In this document: positions 34,801 through 43,476 of the stretch, one piece after another
How positions within the stretch are numbered: the stretch's first letter is position 1
Layout: each line of letters opens with the position of its first letter
Source of the DNA: Mesorhizobium sp. B2-3-12
GTDB taxonomy: Bacteria; Pseudomonadota; Alphaproteobacteria; Rhizobiales; Rhizobiaceae
DNA: 64,000 bases
Assembly (NCBI RefSeq): GCF_006442205.1
Contig: NZ_VFVR01000006.1
Coordinates: 1-64,000 of the forward strand
Reading direction: 5' to 3'
Notes under the pieces: generated by a model
Database searches by the model: none
Seen by the model: only the letters and a program-made list of their open reading frames with translations
What the model was told of the DNA's origin: nothing
Position numbers and translations under genes: made by a program

Positions 34801-34826
34801 CCGGACTGCATTTTCATGCAGTCCGG
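34801..34826. repeat. Perfect 11-bp inverted repeat in an intergenic region
   Basis: CCGGACTGCAT at 34801-34811 and ATGCAGTCCGG at 34816-34826 flank a TTTC loop. It lies between the divergent J-like gene and the small DUF1127-like gene. No T-tract follows. It could be an operator or an RNA hairpin. Confidence 0.55.
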
Positions 34827-35028
34827 AAATTCGCCAGGAGTGGCGAGGAAAAACTGGCCATGAGCCAGCATCGAAGCCTACGATTGGCGCGGCGCAAGAG
34901 TTTCACGGGGCCGCAAAAAAATTTTATGAAAATCATACGAGCATGGCAGGCATGCAAATGCTGCACTGCACAATTGTCACGACTCGCCTATATTGTCGGA
35001 CGTGGAGGATCAACCAGGAGCCTGAATC

Positions 35029-35193
35029 ATGGGTTTCTTCACGGAAATGTTCGCCCGGCCCCGCCCGCAGGAACATCAGAAATACCGCGCCGCCCTTGCG
35101 CTGCTTCATTCGATGAGCAATGCCGAGCGCGCCGACATCGGCATCAAGCCCGCCGATTTCCCGCGTATCGCCCGCGAAATGTCCATCCGCTAG
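35029..35193 (+). CDS. Small DUF1127-like protein
   Basis: 54 residues starting MGFFTEMFARPRPQEHQKY. An internal helix has AALALLHSMSNAERADIGIK and then PADFPRIAREM. The ERADIGI-x-PADF element is the core of DUF1127-type small proteins that bind RNA or regulators in alphaproteobacteria. The N-terminal basic helix is short. CCAGGAG lies 9 bases before the ATG. It is separate from a second DUF1127 gene at 55719. Function unknown. Confidence 0.72.
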   Translation: MGFFTEMFARPRPQEHQKYRAALALLHSMSNAERADIGIKPADFPRIAREMSIR

Positions 35194-35204
35194 GATGCAT
35201 TACA

Positions 35205-35236
35205 CGAGATGCCCCGGATCGATCCGGGACATCTCG
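35205..35236. terminator. Palindromic terminator between convergent genes
   Basis: CGAGATG-C-CCCGGATC is followed directly by GATCCGGG-A-CATCTCG, giving a 15-bp stem with one mismatch and a small loop. It lies between the stops at 35193 and 35247 and could end transcription from both sides. Confidence 0.55.
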
Positions 35237-35246
35237 AACTCATGCC

Positions 35247-35753
35247 TCAACGCGATCCCAGGAAGGTCGCCTTGCCCAGCGGCACGCCATTGTGGCGAAG
35301 GATGTCGTAGGCGGTGGTGAGGTGGAAATAGAAGTTGGGCATGGCCACATGCAGCAGGTACTGCATGCCGCCCAATGTGGTTTCCCGGCCTCCCAGCTTC
35401 AACTCGATCATCCTGTCGTCCGACCCCTCCATATCGGCGGCCGAAAAAGTCGCCAGAAGGGCGACGGTCTTGGCGATCCTCGCTTCGAGGTCGGCAAAGC
35501 TTGCCTCATTGTCCTCGTATTTCGGCACTTCGCGGCCGGCCAGCCGTGAAGGCGCGCCCTTGGCATGGTCGGTCGCGATCTGCACTTGCCGGGTCAAGGC
35601 GAACATGTCGGGCGCAAGCCGCGCCGTCAAAAACACCTGCGGGTCGATCTTGCGGTCAAGGGCATTCTGTTCTGCTGCCGCAAGCACACTGGAAAGTGCT
35701 TTCAACCTGGCTGAAAAAACGGGCACGGATGCCTCATACATCGATATCGTCAC
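35247..35753 (-). CDS. DUF1993 family protein
   Basis: 168 residues from GTG opposite 35753, chosen because AGGAG is 7 bases upstream; ATG 35741 is 4 codons later. It is all helical, with the pattern SVPVFSARLKALSSVLAAAEQNA, then RLAPDMFALTRQVQIATDHA and LLHVAMPNFYFHLTTAYDILR. This fits DUF1993, a DinB-like four-helix-bundle family. Family members have no known function; a metal site is possible through His in TDHA, HVAMPNFYFH and the neighbouring Glu. Likely monocistronic. Confidence 0.85.
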   Translation of the reverse strand: MTISMYEASVPVFSARLKALSSVLAAAEQNALDRKIDPQVFLTARLAPDMFALTRQVQIATDHAKGAPSRLAGREVPKYEDNEASFADLEARIAKTVALLATFSAADMEGSDDRMIELKLGGRETTLGGMQYLLHVAMPNFYFHLTTAYDILRHNGVPLGKATFLGSR

Positions 35754-35892
35754 GTCAAATCTCCTGTCCGGCCGAACGCCGGCGCACAGGAGGTGCGCCT
35801 TCAAACACGATTCTTCAAGCGTCACCGACGCCGCGTCACCACGTCGCCGCAATCGCCGTGGTAGAATCTTCGTTATCGAGCGGAGATTCCCG

Positions 35893-36936
35893 ATGAGACG
35901 CGCCCTTCTCGCAGCGACTGCCCTTCTCTCCCTTGCCAGCCAAGCGGCATTGGCCGCCGATACGCCCGAAGCGCCCTATGTCGATGATCGCTCCAGCGCC
36001 GAGGCGGTCGTGCGATCGCTCTACAGCGCCATCAACCGGCACGAATTCGCCCGCGCCTGGGGCTACTACGGAGATACAAAGCCGGCAAAGGATTTCGATG
36101 CGTTCGTCAAAGGCTATGACGGAACCGATAGGGTGGAGGTCAAGACCGGCGCTGTCTCGGACGATGGCGCGGCGGGCAGCATCTATTACAACGTCCCGGT
36201 CGCCATCCAGGCAACCGACAAGCAAGGCGAGGCGAAGGTTTTCGCCGGCTGCTACACGCTGCGCCAGGTGAATGCGCAGAACCAGGCAGCGCCGCCTTTC
36301 GATCCGATCCACATCGAAAAAGGCGCGCTGAAACCTTCCACCGCGGATTTCGACGAGGCGTTGCCGCCAAGCTGCGGCGACGGTCCGCCGCCGCCGAAGA
36401 AGGATACCGCGCTGGAGCAGGCCAAGAAGGTTTTTCTGGCGACCTATGGCGACCAGTGCGACAAGGACCGTCTGGCCAATGAGCCGGAGGTCTTTTCGAT
36501 CAAATACAAGGATAAAAATGCCCAGCCAGGCGATCCGGACAGGGAAACCCGCCTGTTCCATTTCGCCTGCTCGGCCGCCGCCTACAATGAAAGCTCGGTC
36601 TACTATATGACCGATGAGGTGGACGGTGTCAGGCAATTGCAGTTCGCCGAGCCGGAGACAGACATACGATACGAGAACAACGACAGCAACGGCAAGCTGT
36701 TGAGCGTGACGGTGATCGGCTTCCAGACCACGGGTTGGGCCACCAATTCAGACTATGACCCCAACGCCCACACCATCACCACGTTCAACAAATGGCGCGG
36801 TATCGGCGATGCCTCGGACTCCGGGACATATCTCTTCCGCAACGGCGATTTTTCGCTGGTCCAGTACGATGTCGACGCGTCTTATGACGGCGAGGAAAAT
36901 CCGCAGACGATTGTCGACTACAACACCGCGCCATAG
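35893..36936 (+). CDS. Exported DUF1176-like protein
   Basis: 347 residues. Signal peptide about 1-22 (LLSLASQAALAAD). A middle part has SAEAVVRSLYSAINRHEFARA, a helical NTF2-like start, and a Pro-rich linker at about 160-170 (CGDGPPPPKK). The C-terminal domain has FHFACSAAAYNESSVYYM and, near the end, ITTFNKWRGIGDASDSGTYLF with FSLVQYDVDASYDGE, similar to DUF1176. It should be periplasmic. The linkage of an NTF2-like and a DUF1176-like domain is my reading and not certain. GGAG precedes the ATG at a distance of about 8. Confidence 0.7.
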   Translation: MRRALLAATALLSLASQAALAADTPEAPYVDDRSSAEAVVRSLYSAINRHEFARAWGYYGDTKPAKDFDAFVKGYDGTDRVEVKTGAVSDDGAAGSIYYNVPVAIQATDKQGEAKVFAGCYTLRQVNAQNQAAPPFDPIHIEKGALKPSTADFDEALPPSCGDGPPPPKKDTALEQAKKVFLATYGDQCDKDRLANEPEVFSIKYKDKNAQPGDPDRETRLFHFACSAAAYNESSVYYMTDEVDGVRQLQFAEPETDIRYENNDSNGKLLSVTVIGFQTTGWATNSDYDPNAHTITTFNKWRGIGDASDSGTYLFRNGDFSLVQYDVDASYDGEENPQTIVDYNTAP

Positions 36937-36954
36937 AGCGTTCACATGTCGGCT

Positions 36955-37848
36955 TTACGGCGCTTTCGACAGCATCCAGTTGAGCGTGCCGCGCCAGTCG
37001 ACCATGCGGATCGGCGTGCCGTGTGTGCCGGTTTCGAAGCGGACGAAGCGGGTCGGATAGGTCTTTGATTTGGCAAGGATGGAGCGGAAGAACGCTTCCT
37101 GGTTGGCCACGGGAAAGACCACGTCATGACTGCCCTGGCCGAAGAACACCGGCACGCGACGCTTGAAGGCGGGACTGGCAAGAAAGCTCTCGTCCCATAG
37201 CGATCCAAGCAGCAGCAACCCGTCGATGCGCCGACCCGTGTCGTTGAGTGCGGCAAGCTTCCAGCACAGCGCCCCACCCATCGAGCCGCAGGCGACGAAG
37301 ATTTTCGCGCCCGGGGACTGTTGCCCATAGTGATCGATCAGTGCCGCGACCTGTGCGGCACCCTTGTCGCCGAAATCTGGAAAATCCGGAGAGATATAGA
37401 GCCCGCCATTGCCGGCCACCAGGTTCTTGAGCCGGTTGAAATTGCCACCGAAGGTGAAGTCGTCGACGCCTTGCTTGCGGCTGCCGCCCTGGCCGTGCAG
37501 ATAGAGCACGATGACGGCGGCGCCTAGCGTCTTGCCGACCGCGACATGCCTGACATCGCCGGCATCCGTCTTCAGCATCAGATCCTGCTGCACCTTGCGC
37601 ACGCCGGTGTCGGTGTACTGGGCGCGCACGCGCTTTTCCGGCACCTCGTCACGCTGGTTGATGTCGCGCATCTCCCGGTAGTCGAGGACGGTGTAGGCGC
37701 CGTTGCTGTCGGATGAGAGCGTCGCCGGATAGGCGAAAAGATCATCCTTGAAGGGTTTTAGTTCGAGCGAATTGGCATGGACGGCAACGCTAAGAGCAAA
37801 CGTCGCGACCAGAAAGGCATGAGAAGCGGAAAGAGCACGAAAAGCCAT
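36955..37848 (-). CDS. Exported alpha/beta hydrolase/esterase
   Basis: 297 residues. Signal peptide about 1-25 (AFLVATFALSVAVHA). The hydrolase core has VLYLHGQGGSRKQG (oxyanion hole), Ser189 in ACGSMGGALCW, an acid in FGQGSHDVVFP and the His in ETGTHGTPI. The arrangement is that of phospholipase/carboxylesterase-type (PHB-depolymerase-like) esterases. It should act in the periplasm on a small ester. It follows the molybdenum-maturation operon on the same strand, 32 bp after the MobA-like fusion stop, and may be co-transcribed with it. Confidence 0.82.
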   Translation of the reverse strand: MAFRALSASHAFLVATFALSVAVHANSLELKPFKDDLFAYPATLSSDSNGAYTVLDYREMRDINQRDEVPEKRVRAQYTDTGVRKVQQDLMLKTDAGDVRHVAVGKTLGAAVIVLYLHGQGGSRKQGVDDFTFGGNFNRLKNLVAGNGGLYISPDFPDFGDKGAAQVAALIDHYGQQSPGAKIFVACGSMGGALCWKLAALNDTGRRIDGLLLLGSLWDESFLASPAFKRRVPVFFGQGSHDVVFPVANQEAFFRSILAKSKTYPTRFVRFETGTHGTPIRMVDWRGTLNWMLSKAP

Positions 37849-37880
37849 TCCCGAGGCATGCGGAATTCAGGCCGGCTTTG

Positions 37881-39491
37881 TCAATCCTGCAGCACGCCGC
37901 CGGCGCCTTGGAGGGCCTCACGAGTGTCGACATCGAGGGAGGCGCCCTCGCCGATCTCGACATCGATGACATCGAGCCCCTCGGCCTCGACCAGATGGCG
38001 CGCGCCGGTATCGCCTTCGAGATGGGCGACGGCCGAAAACAACGAACGCGGCAGGAGCACCGGATTGCCGCGCCTGCCTTCATGCGAGGCGCGAACGACG
38101 CAATTGCCGCCGGCCGCGCGGAACGCATCGATCAGCCGGTCGAGGTCGCCGGGCGCCACGCCCGGCATGTCGCCAAGGACGATCATTGCACCGGCGACGT
38201 CTTGCGGCAGACAGGCAATACCGGCCTTGAGCGACGTGGACAGGCCGTCGGCAAAGTCGGGATTGTCGGCGAAGGTGATTTCGAGGCCTGACAATGCCGC
38301 GCGCACCCGCTCGCGCTGATGTCCGGTGACGACCACCGTGCCCGAGGCCTTCGAGGCGAGAGCGCGTTCGGCGGTGCGGCGCACCAGCGGCTGGCCGTCG
38401 AACAGCGCCATCAGCTTATTCGGCCCACCCATGCGGCTCGACCGACCCGCGGCCAGAAGCACGATGGCGACCTTGAGCCGGCTTTTGACCGGCAGCGGCT
38501 CGCGCGGCTGCGGCCGTGTCGGAATTTCCATCAGCAAGCCGCCGACACCCATGCCGGCGATGTCGCCCGCCGTGACGTCGAGGCCGGCAATCAACCGGTC
38601 GAGCACCCAGTCGAAGCCGTTCTCCTTGGGGCTGCGGGCGCAGCCAGGCGCGCCGATGACGCGCTTGCCGCCGAGCGTGCCCAGCACCAGCAGATTGCCG
38701 GGATCGACCGGCATGCCGGCGCGGACAACGATCCCTCCGGCCCGCTCGATCGCCGCCGGAACGACATCGGCGAAATCGCTCATGGCGGAAGCGCCGAAGA
38801 TCACCACCATGTCGTTGTCGTGCGCGAGTGCGATGGCCGCCTCGGCGACAGGGGCGATCTCATGCGGCGTGCGGCGCTCCGCCGTCAGCCTGCCGCCCGA
38901 GCGCGCCAGCCGGGCTTCGGTGACGCGTAGCGTCTTGTCGAGCACGGTTGGTTTGGTGCCCGGCAGCACCGTCTGGATGACGCCGACACGCAGCGGCCGA
39001 TAGGGGTTGACGGCAAAGACCTCGCCGCCGGCGCAGATCTTCATCACGGCGTCGACCAGCGACGAGGCGACCGCGAAAGGGATGATCTTCACCGTCGCCA
39101 CCATCTGATCCTTTTCGACCGGCGCATGCTGGGCCAGAGTCGCAACGGTGATAGCGGGATCGACGGCATTGATGGCGTCGATGACAGCGGCATTGACCGT
39201 GAAGATGCCGGCCGCCTTGGCGTGGAGATTGACCCGACCGGTAGCGGCGGGCCTCGCTTCGATGCCGCCAAAAATCATGCTCTGCGCAATTCTTTGCGCC
39301 GCGGCGTCCTCGCCGAGATCGTTTGGGGCCAGCACGGCGGCGACAACCTGGGTGATACCCGCCTTCTTGAGCATGGAAACGTCTTCGGCGCTCAACCTGT
39401 GCGCCTTACGGAACCGCTTTTCGCCGGCGATGGTGGCATGGGCAAGCACCGCCCCCTCGGCCGCCTCTATCGGGATCGGACCGAATTTCAC
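37881..39491 (-). CDS. Molybdopterin-binding domain fused to MobA-like nucleotidyltransferase
   Basis: 536 residues from GTG opposite 39491, which overlaps the XdhC stop by 4 bp. The N-terminal domain (about 1-330) is MoeA/MoaB-like, with VVAAVLAPNDLGED, MVVIFGASAMSD and PVDPGNLLVLG. The C-terminal domain (about 340-536) begins VAIVLLAAGRSSRMGGPNKL (346-360 is the nucleotide motif) and is a MocA/MobA-type glycosyltransferase-fold transferase. It probably makes the cytosine dinucleotide (MCD) form of the cofactor. This architecture is common in rhizobia next to XdhC genes. Confidence 0.9.
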   Translation of the reverse strand: MKFGPIPIEAAEGAVLAHATIAGEKRFRKAHRLSAEDVSMLKKAGITQVVAAVLAPNDLGEDAAAQRIAQSMIFGGIEARPAATGRVNLHAKAAGIFTVNAAVIDAINAVDPAITVATLAQHAPVEKDQMVATVKIIPFAVASSLVDAVMKICAGGEVFAVNPYRPLRVGVIQTVLPGTKPTVLDKTLRVTEARLARSGGRLTAERRTPHEIAPVAEAAIALAHDNDMVVIFGASAMSDFADVVPAAIERAGGIVVRAGMPVDPGNLLVLGTLGGKRVIGAPGCARSPKENGFDWVLDRLIAGLDVTAGDIAGMGVGGLLMEIPTRPQPREPLPVKSRLKVAIVLLAAGRSSRMGGPNKLMALFDGQPLVRRTAERALASKASGTVVVTGHQRERVRAALSGLEITFADNPDFADGLSTSLKAGIACLPQDVAGAMIVLGDMPGVAPGDLDRLIDAFRAAGGNCVVRASHEGRRGNPVLLPRSLFSAVAHLEGDTGARHLVEAEGLDVIDVEIGEGASLDVDTREALQGAGGVLQD

Positions 39492-40192
39492 GCCGCCGCG
39501 CCCTTCGCATCCAGACCGCGCGAGCGGAAGGCAAGGATGGTCTGCGCGAGAATAGCGACGGCGATCTCGGCCGGGCTTGCCGCCCCGATATCGAGCCCGA
39601 TCGGCGCATGGATACGCGCGATCCGGTCGGCGCTCGCGCCCAGCGCCAGCAGGCGCTCGACGCGCTTGGCATGCGTCTTGCGGCTGCCAAGCGCCCCGAC
39701 ATAGAAGCAATTGGCGTCGAGTGCCGCCTTCAGCGCGAAATCATCGATCTTCGGATCGTGGGTGACGGCGGCGAGCGCGGTGTAAGCGTCGAGCGGCTGG
39801 CGGTTCAATACGTCTTCCGGCCATTCGGCATGCAAGGCGACATCGGGGAAACGGTCCGATGTGGCAAAGGCGGTGCGCGGATCGATGATCTCCAGGGGAT
39901 AGCCTGATATCCGGGCCATCGGCGCCAGAGCCTGGCTGATGTGGACGGCGCCGATCACCACCAGGCGTGGCCGCGGCAGATGCGCGTTGAGAAAGAAAGT
40001 CCGCCCTTCCGCCTCGACGGAACCGGAATTGCCGGAGCGAAACGCCTTGGCGATCGCCGCTCCAAGATCGCCGGCGACCTGATCACCCTCGCGCACGATG
40101 CGATCGCGACCATCACCGAGATCGGTGACGAGGATCGCCGCGCGGCGGGCGCGTCGTTCGGCGTTGAGGGTTTTCAGCGCATAGGGATCCAT
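39488..40192 (-). CDS. XdhC-family Rossmann-domain protein
   Basis: 234 residues. Motifs of the XdhC C-terminal Rossmann domain: RPRLVVIGAVHISQALAPMA, IDPRTAFATSDRFP, AVTHDPKIDDFAL, CFYVGALGSRKTHAKR and the final PIGLDIGAASPAEIAVAI. XdhC binds molybdenum cofactor, helps insert the sulfido ligand and delivers the cofactor to xanthine-dehydrogenase-type enzymes. The N-terminal CoxI domain usually joined to it is encoded separately just upstream (40200-40538), a split arrangement. Its stop overlaps the start of the MobA fusion by 4 bp. Confidence 0.93.
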   Translation of the reverse strand: MDPYALKTLNAERRARRAAILVTDLGDGRDRIVREGDQVAGDLGAAIAKAFRSGNSGSVEAEGRTFFLNAHLPRPRLVVIGAVHISQALAPMARISGYPLEIIDPRTAFATSDRFPDVALHAEWPEDVLNRQPLDAYTALAAVTHDPKIDDFALKAALDANCFYVGALGSRKTHAKRVERLLALGASADRIARIHAPIGLDIGAASPAEIAVAILAQTILAFRSRGLDAKGAAA

Positions 40193-40199
40193 TGGGAAA

Positions 40200-40538
40200 T
40201 CAGCCTAATCTTTCCACATACACCTTGATGCGGCCGCCACAGGACAGGCCGACCTGCCAGGCGGTCTCGTCGGCTACACCGAACTCCAGCATCCTCGCCT
40301 CGCCGGAGCCGATGACGTCGACCGCCTCGGTCACGACAGCGCCCTCGACGCAGCCACCTGAAACCGAACCGTGGAAATTGCCATCGGCATCGATCACGAG
40401 ATGGCTGCCAACCGGGCGCGGCGCCGAACCCCAGGTCTCGACCACGGTCGCGATAGCGACATCCTTGCCCTCCTTCATCCAGGCTTCCGCGATGATCAGA
40501 GGATCGCGGGCCTCATCGAGATAAAGACTGTCGCTCAT
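40200..40538 (-). CDS. XdhC/CoxI N-terminal-domain protein
   Basis: 112 residues from the ATG opposite 40538 (GAGAGAAG upstream). It is only the CoxI/XdhC N-terminal domain: IAEAWMKEGKDVAIATVVET, GSAPRPVGSHLVIDADG, and GSVSGGCVEGAVV, with Cys in SGGCVEG and a second Cys in VGLSCGGRIKVYVE. These cysteines are thought to take part in sulfido-cofactor handling. The Rossmann half is the next gene, 7 bp on, so the pair works as a two-polypeptide XdhC. Confidence 0.92.
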   Translation of the reverse strand: MSDSLYLDEARDPLIIAEAWMKEGKDVAIATVVETWGSAPRPVGSHLVIDADGNFHGSVSGGCVEGAVVTEAVDVIGSGEARMLEFGVADETAWQVGLSCGGRIKVYVERLG

Positions 40539-40560
40539 TGTTGCTTCTCTCAGGGTTTGT

Positions 40561-41838
40561 TTATCCAAGGCGCCGGGAAAACATATGGCTATGCGGCGCG
40601 CCTCGCGCCAGCATCATCCACCGGCGCGGATCGACCGAAAGCGCCGATTTCTTGTCCAGCGAGGCGCAGAGATCGGCGAGCGCGTCGAGATTGTGCACCG
40701 AACGGAATTCGTCGACATGCGGCAGCATCGCCTTGACGCCCCGGGCGCGCGCCTGAAAACCGTCGAAACGCAGCAATGGGTTCAGCCAGATCAGCCGTCG
40801 GCAGGATTTGTGCAGCCGCTCCATCTCCTCCGACAAGCCCACAACATCGTCGCGCTCAAGCCCGTCGGTGATCAGAAGCGCCACCGCGCCCTGCCCCAGC
40901 ACGCGCCGCGACCAGACAAGGTTGAACTCGGCCAACGCATCGCCGATGCGCGTGCCGCCCGACCAATCCTTGACCGCCGCCGAGCAATCGGCAAGCGCTG
41001 CATCGGGATCACGGTGGCGCATCTGCCGGGTCAGGTTGGTCAGCCGCGTGCCGAAGACAAAGGTATGCACGCGCCGGCGCTTTTCCGTCAGCGCATGCAG
41101 GAAATGCAGGAAGATGCGCGTGTACTGGCTCATCGAACCGGAAATGTCGGCCAGCACCACCAATGGCGGGTGGACTTCGCGGACCGAGCGGAATTTCGGC
41201 AGGATTAATTCGCCGCCGGTACGTGCCGCTGCGCGCATCATGGCGCGCGGATCGATGCGGCGGCCATGCGCATCGGCCTTGAAGCGCCGGGTCCGCACCA
41301 TGTCCACAGGCAGCCGCAACGCCGCGATCGCCTTCCTGGCATCGGCCATTTCGGCTGCGTTCATCTGCGCGAAATCCTTGCCCCGCAACAGTTCGTTGCC
41401 GGAGAAAGTGAAGCGGGCGTCGACCTCGATCTCCGGGATTTCCTGTGTCGGCCGGTTTTTCTGATGACCTTCGAACATCGCCTGGCTGACGCGGTTCTCA
41501 GCCGCGCGCGGCTTCTGTTTTTCCCTGGTGTCGGGCGCCACCGGCGAGAACATCGCCAGCAGTTTCTCGATCAGTTCGCGCGATTTCCAGAACAGCCTGA
41601 AAGCTTCGTCGAAGACGGCATGATCCTCCTGCCGCGAAACCAGCACGGCGTGCAGGGTCCAGTAGAAATCGTCGCGCGAGCCGATGCCGGCGACGAGCAC
41701 CGCCTCGATCGCATCCTTGACCGACGCCGGCCCGACCCGCATACCGGCCTTGCGCAAGGTGCGGGCGAAATAGACGATTTTGTCGGCGATCCGGCCATCC
41801 GCCGTCGCCTCTCTGGGGTCGGGACGCGGCGCCGGCAT
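40561..41838 (-). CDS. CoxE-like VWA-domain protein
   Basis: 425 residues from the ATG opposite 41838. The N-terminal half is helical; the C-terminal half is a von Willebrand factor A domain with MIDAS DISGS at 231-235 (in VVLADISGSMSQ) and SGGTRIGDAL, then ALLITDGLERDD. In the CO dehydrogenase cluster of Oligotropha, CoxE pairs with the AAA+ protein CoxD to mature the [CuSMoO2] active site. The pair is also found with other molybdenum hydroxylases. CoxD's stop lies 4 bp upstream, so co-translation is likely. Confidence 0.9.
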   Translation of the reverse strand: MPAPRPDPREATADGRIADKIVYFARTLRKAGMRVGPASVKDAIEAVLVAGIGSRDDFYWTLHAVLVSRQEDHAVFDEAFRLFWKSRELIEKLLAMFSPVAPDTREKQKPRAAENRVSQAMFEGHQKNRPTQEIPEIEVDARFTFSGNELLRGKDFAQMNAAEMADARKAIAALRLPVDMVRTRRFKADAHGRRIDPRAMMRAAARTGGELILPKFRSVREVHPPLVVLADISGSMSQYTRIFLHFLHALTEKRRRVHTFVFGTRLTNLTRQMRHRDPDAALADCSAAVKDWSGGTRIGDALAEFNLVWSRRVLGQGAVALLITDGLERDDVVGLSEEMERLHKSCRRLIWLNPLLRFDGFQARARGVKAMLPHVDEFRSVHNLDALADLCASLDKKSALSVDPRRWMMLARGAPHSHMFSRRLG

Positions 41839-41842
41839 CCCG

Positions 41843-42772
41843 CTACTCCGCCGCCGCGAGCTCGGCCTTGACCTCATCGAGGATGCGCCGGCCCTCGCCC
41901 GTGCCGATGCGAGCAATGTCGTCCTGGTATTTCAGCAATACGCCGATCGTGTCGGACACGGTCTCCGGATCGAGCGCCACCTTGTCGAGCTCGGTCAGCG
42001 CGCCGGCCCAGTCGATGGTCTCGGCGACGCCCGGTACCTTGAACAGCTCGATCTGGCGCAGCTTCTGGATGAAGGAGACCACCTCGGCCGAAAGCCGCTG
42101 GTTGGCCCGAGGCACCTTGCGGCGCACGATCTCCAGCTCGCGTTGCGCATTGGGATAGTCGACCCAGTGATAGAGGCAGCGCCGCTTCAGCGCGTCGTGG
42201 ATCTCGCGCGTGCGGTTGGTGGTGATGATGACGATCGGCGGCTCTTCCGCCTTGATGGTGCCGAGTTCAGGCACCGTCACCTGGAAGTCGGAGAGGATTT
42301 CGAGCAGGAAGGCCTCGAAGGCTTCGTCGGTGCGGTCGAGCTCGTCGATCAGGAAAACCGGGGCCGCACCCGCCTTGCCGGTCAGCGCATCGAGCACCGG
42401 CCGGCGGATCAAGTACTTTTCGGAGAACACATTGCGCTCCATGGCGGACCGGTCGACCTTGCCGGCGGCCTCCTCCATGCGGATTTCGATCATCTGCGCG
42501 GCGTAATTCCACTCATAGACGGCCGAAGAGACATCGAGCCCTTCATAGCACTGCAGGCGGATCAGCCGGCGGCCAAGCGCATGCGCCAACACCTTGGCGA
42601 TCTCGGTCTTGCCGACGCCGGCCTCACCCTCGAGGAAAAGCGGCCGTTGCATGCGCAGCGAGAGGAAAAGCACCGTTGCCAGAGACCGGTCCGCGACATA
42701 GTCCGCGCCGGTCAGGAGATCGAGGGTCTCGTCGATCGTCCGCGGCACGGCGCGCGGTTTCAAGTCGCTCAT
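41843..42772 (-). CDS. CoxD-like MoxR-type AAA+ ATPase
   Basis: 309 residues. Walker A GEAGVGKT at 49-56, Walker B VFLIDELDR, sensor motif IITTNRTREIHDALKRRCLYHW and a C-terminal lid. It is a MoxR/CoxD-type ATPase that works as a chaperone with a VWA partner (CoxE, next gene) to remodel a molybdenum-enzyme subunit or its cofactor. It overlaps the upstream flavin reductase by 4 bp (ATGA, 42769-42772). Start at the ATG opposite 42772. Confidence 0.93.
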   Translation of the reverse strand: MSDLKPRAVPRTIDETLDLLTGADYVADRSLATVLFLSLRMQRPLFLEGEAGVGKTEIAKVLAHALGRRLIRLQCYEGLDVSSAVYEWNYAAQMIEIRMEEAAGKVDRSAMERNVFSEKYLIRRPVLDALTGKAGAAPVFLIDELDRTDEAFEAFLLEILSDFQVTVPELGTIKAEEPPIVIITTNRTREIHDALKRRCLYHWVDYPNAQRELEIVRRKVPRANQRLSAEVVSFIQKLRQIELFKVPGVAETIDWAGALTELDKVALDPETVSDTIGVLLKYQDDIARIGTGEGRRILDEVKAELAAAE

Positions 42773-43296
42773 TCCTTCTCCGTGGGTGCGGCTGCCCCAC
42801 TTTCCAGGACGTGGTAGCCGCGCGCGTGATAGATCAGCGGCCGCAAATTATCGCCCATGCGCAAGCCTGTCACCTTGCCAAAAAGCACACGATGGGTGGC
42901 CAGGTCCTTGGTGTCGATCAGTTCGCAGTCGAACACGGCGAGCGCGCCCTTCAGCGTCGGCGCGCCGGTGGAAATCACGTCCCATTCGCCGAGCGCGAAG
43001 CGCTCTTCGACCGGCAGGCCGGTCATGCCGGAGAATCCAATCGACAGCGGCTCCTGGTGCGAAGCCAGCGTGTTCAGCGCAAATCTGCCGTTCTTCACGA
43101 ACAGCTCATTCTTGGCATTTTCACGATTGAGGCAGACCAGAATGGTCGGCGGCGTGTCCGATACCGAACAGGCCGCGATTACCGTCGTGCCACGTTTGCC
43201 GGCGGGGCCATCGGTGGTAACCACATGGACGTGACCGGCAAAATGGGCCATCGCGTCGCGATAGGCCTGCGGTCCGATATCGTTCTTCTTCAGCAC
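42769..43296 (-). CDS. Flavin reductase family protein (HpaC-like)
   Basis: 175 residues from GTG opposite 43296; GGAAAACTT upstream is a weak ribosome site. The flavin-reductase-like split-barrel fold is shown by YRDAMAHFAGHVHVVTTDG, then GTTVIAACSVSDTPPTILVC, FALNTLASHQ, HRVLFGKVTGLR and LIYHARGYH. It reduces free FMN or FAD with NAD(P)H. It is the first gene of the molybdenum-hydroxylase maturation operon, where it may supply electrons, but it could equally support an oxygenase elsewhere. Confidence 0.9.
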   Translation of the reverse strand: MLKKNDIGPQAYRDAMAHFAGHVHVVTTDGPAGKRGTTVIAACSVSDTPPTILVCLNRENAKNELFVKNGRFALNTLASHQEPLSIGFSGMTGLPVEERFALGEWDVISTGAPTLKGALAVFDCELIDTKDLATHRVLFGKVTGLRMGDNLRPLIYHARGYHVLESGAAAPTEKE

Positions 43297-43321
43297 TGGA
43301 AGTTTTCCATGGCCATTGTTC

Positions 43322-43351
43322 GCCTGACATATATGGCCAGACATGACAGGC
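43322..43351. promoter_or_regulatory. Imperfect inverted repeat between divergent genes
   Basis: GCCTGACAT at 43322-43330 and ATGACAGGC at 43343-43351 pair at 8 of 9 positions around an AT-rich centre (ATATGGCCAGAC). It sits 26 bp before the flavin reductase start and could be an operator for the maturation operon. Confidence 0.3.
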
Positions 43352-43476
43352 CACAAGCGAAGTGCTTGGCCCATATCCGGAATTCGCGTGTTGCACCAAG
43401 GCCGGGCAGCCTTTAGGTCTTGGCGGGAATTGGCGCTCGCGCGATTGCAGCGGGCTTGGAGGGACGGTTCGGCAGG

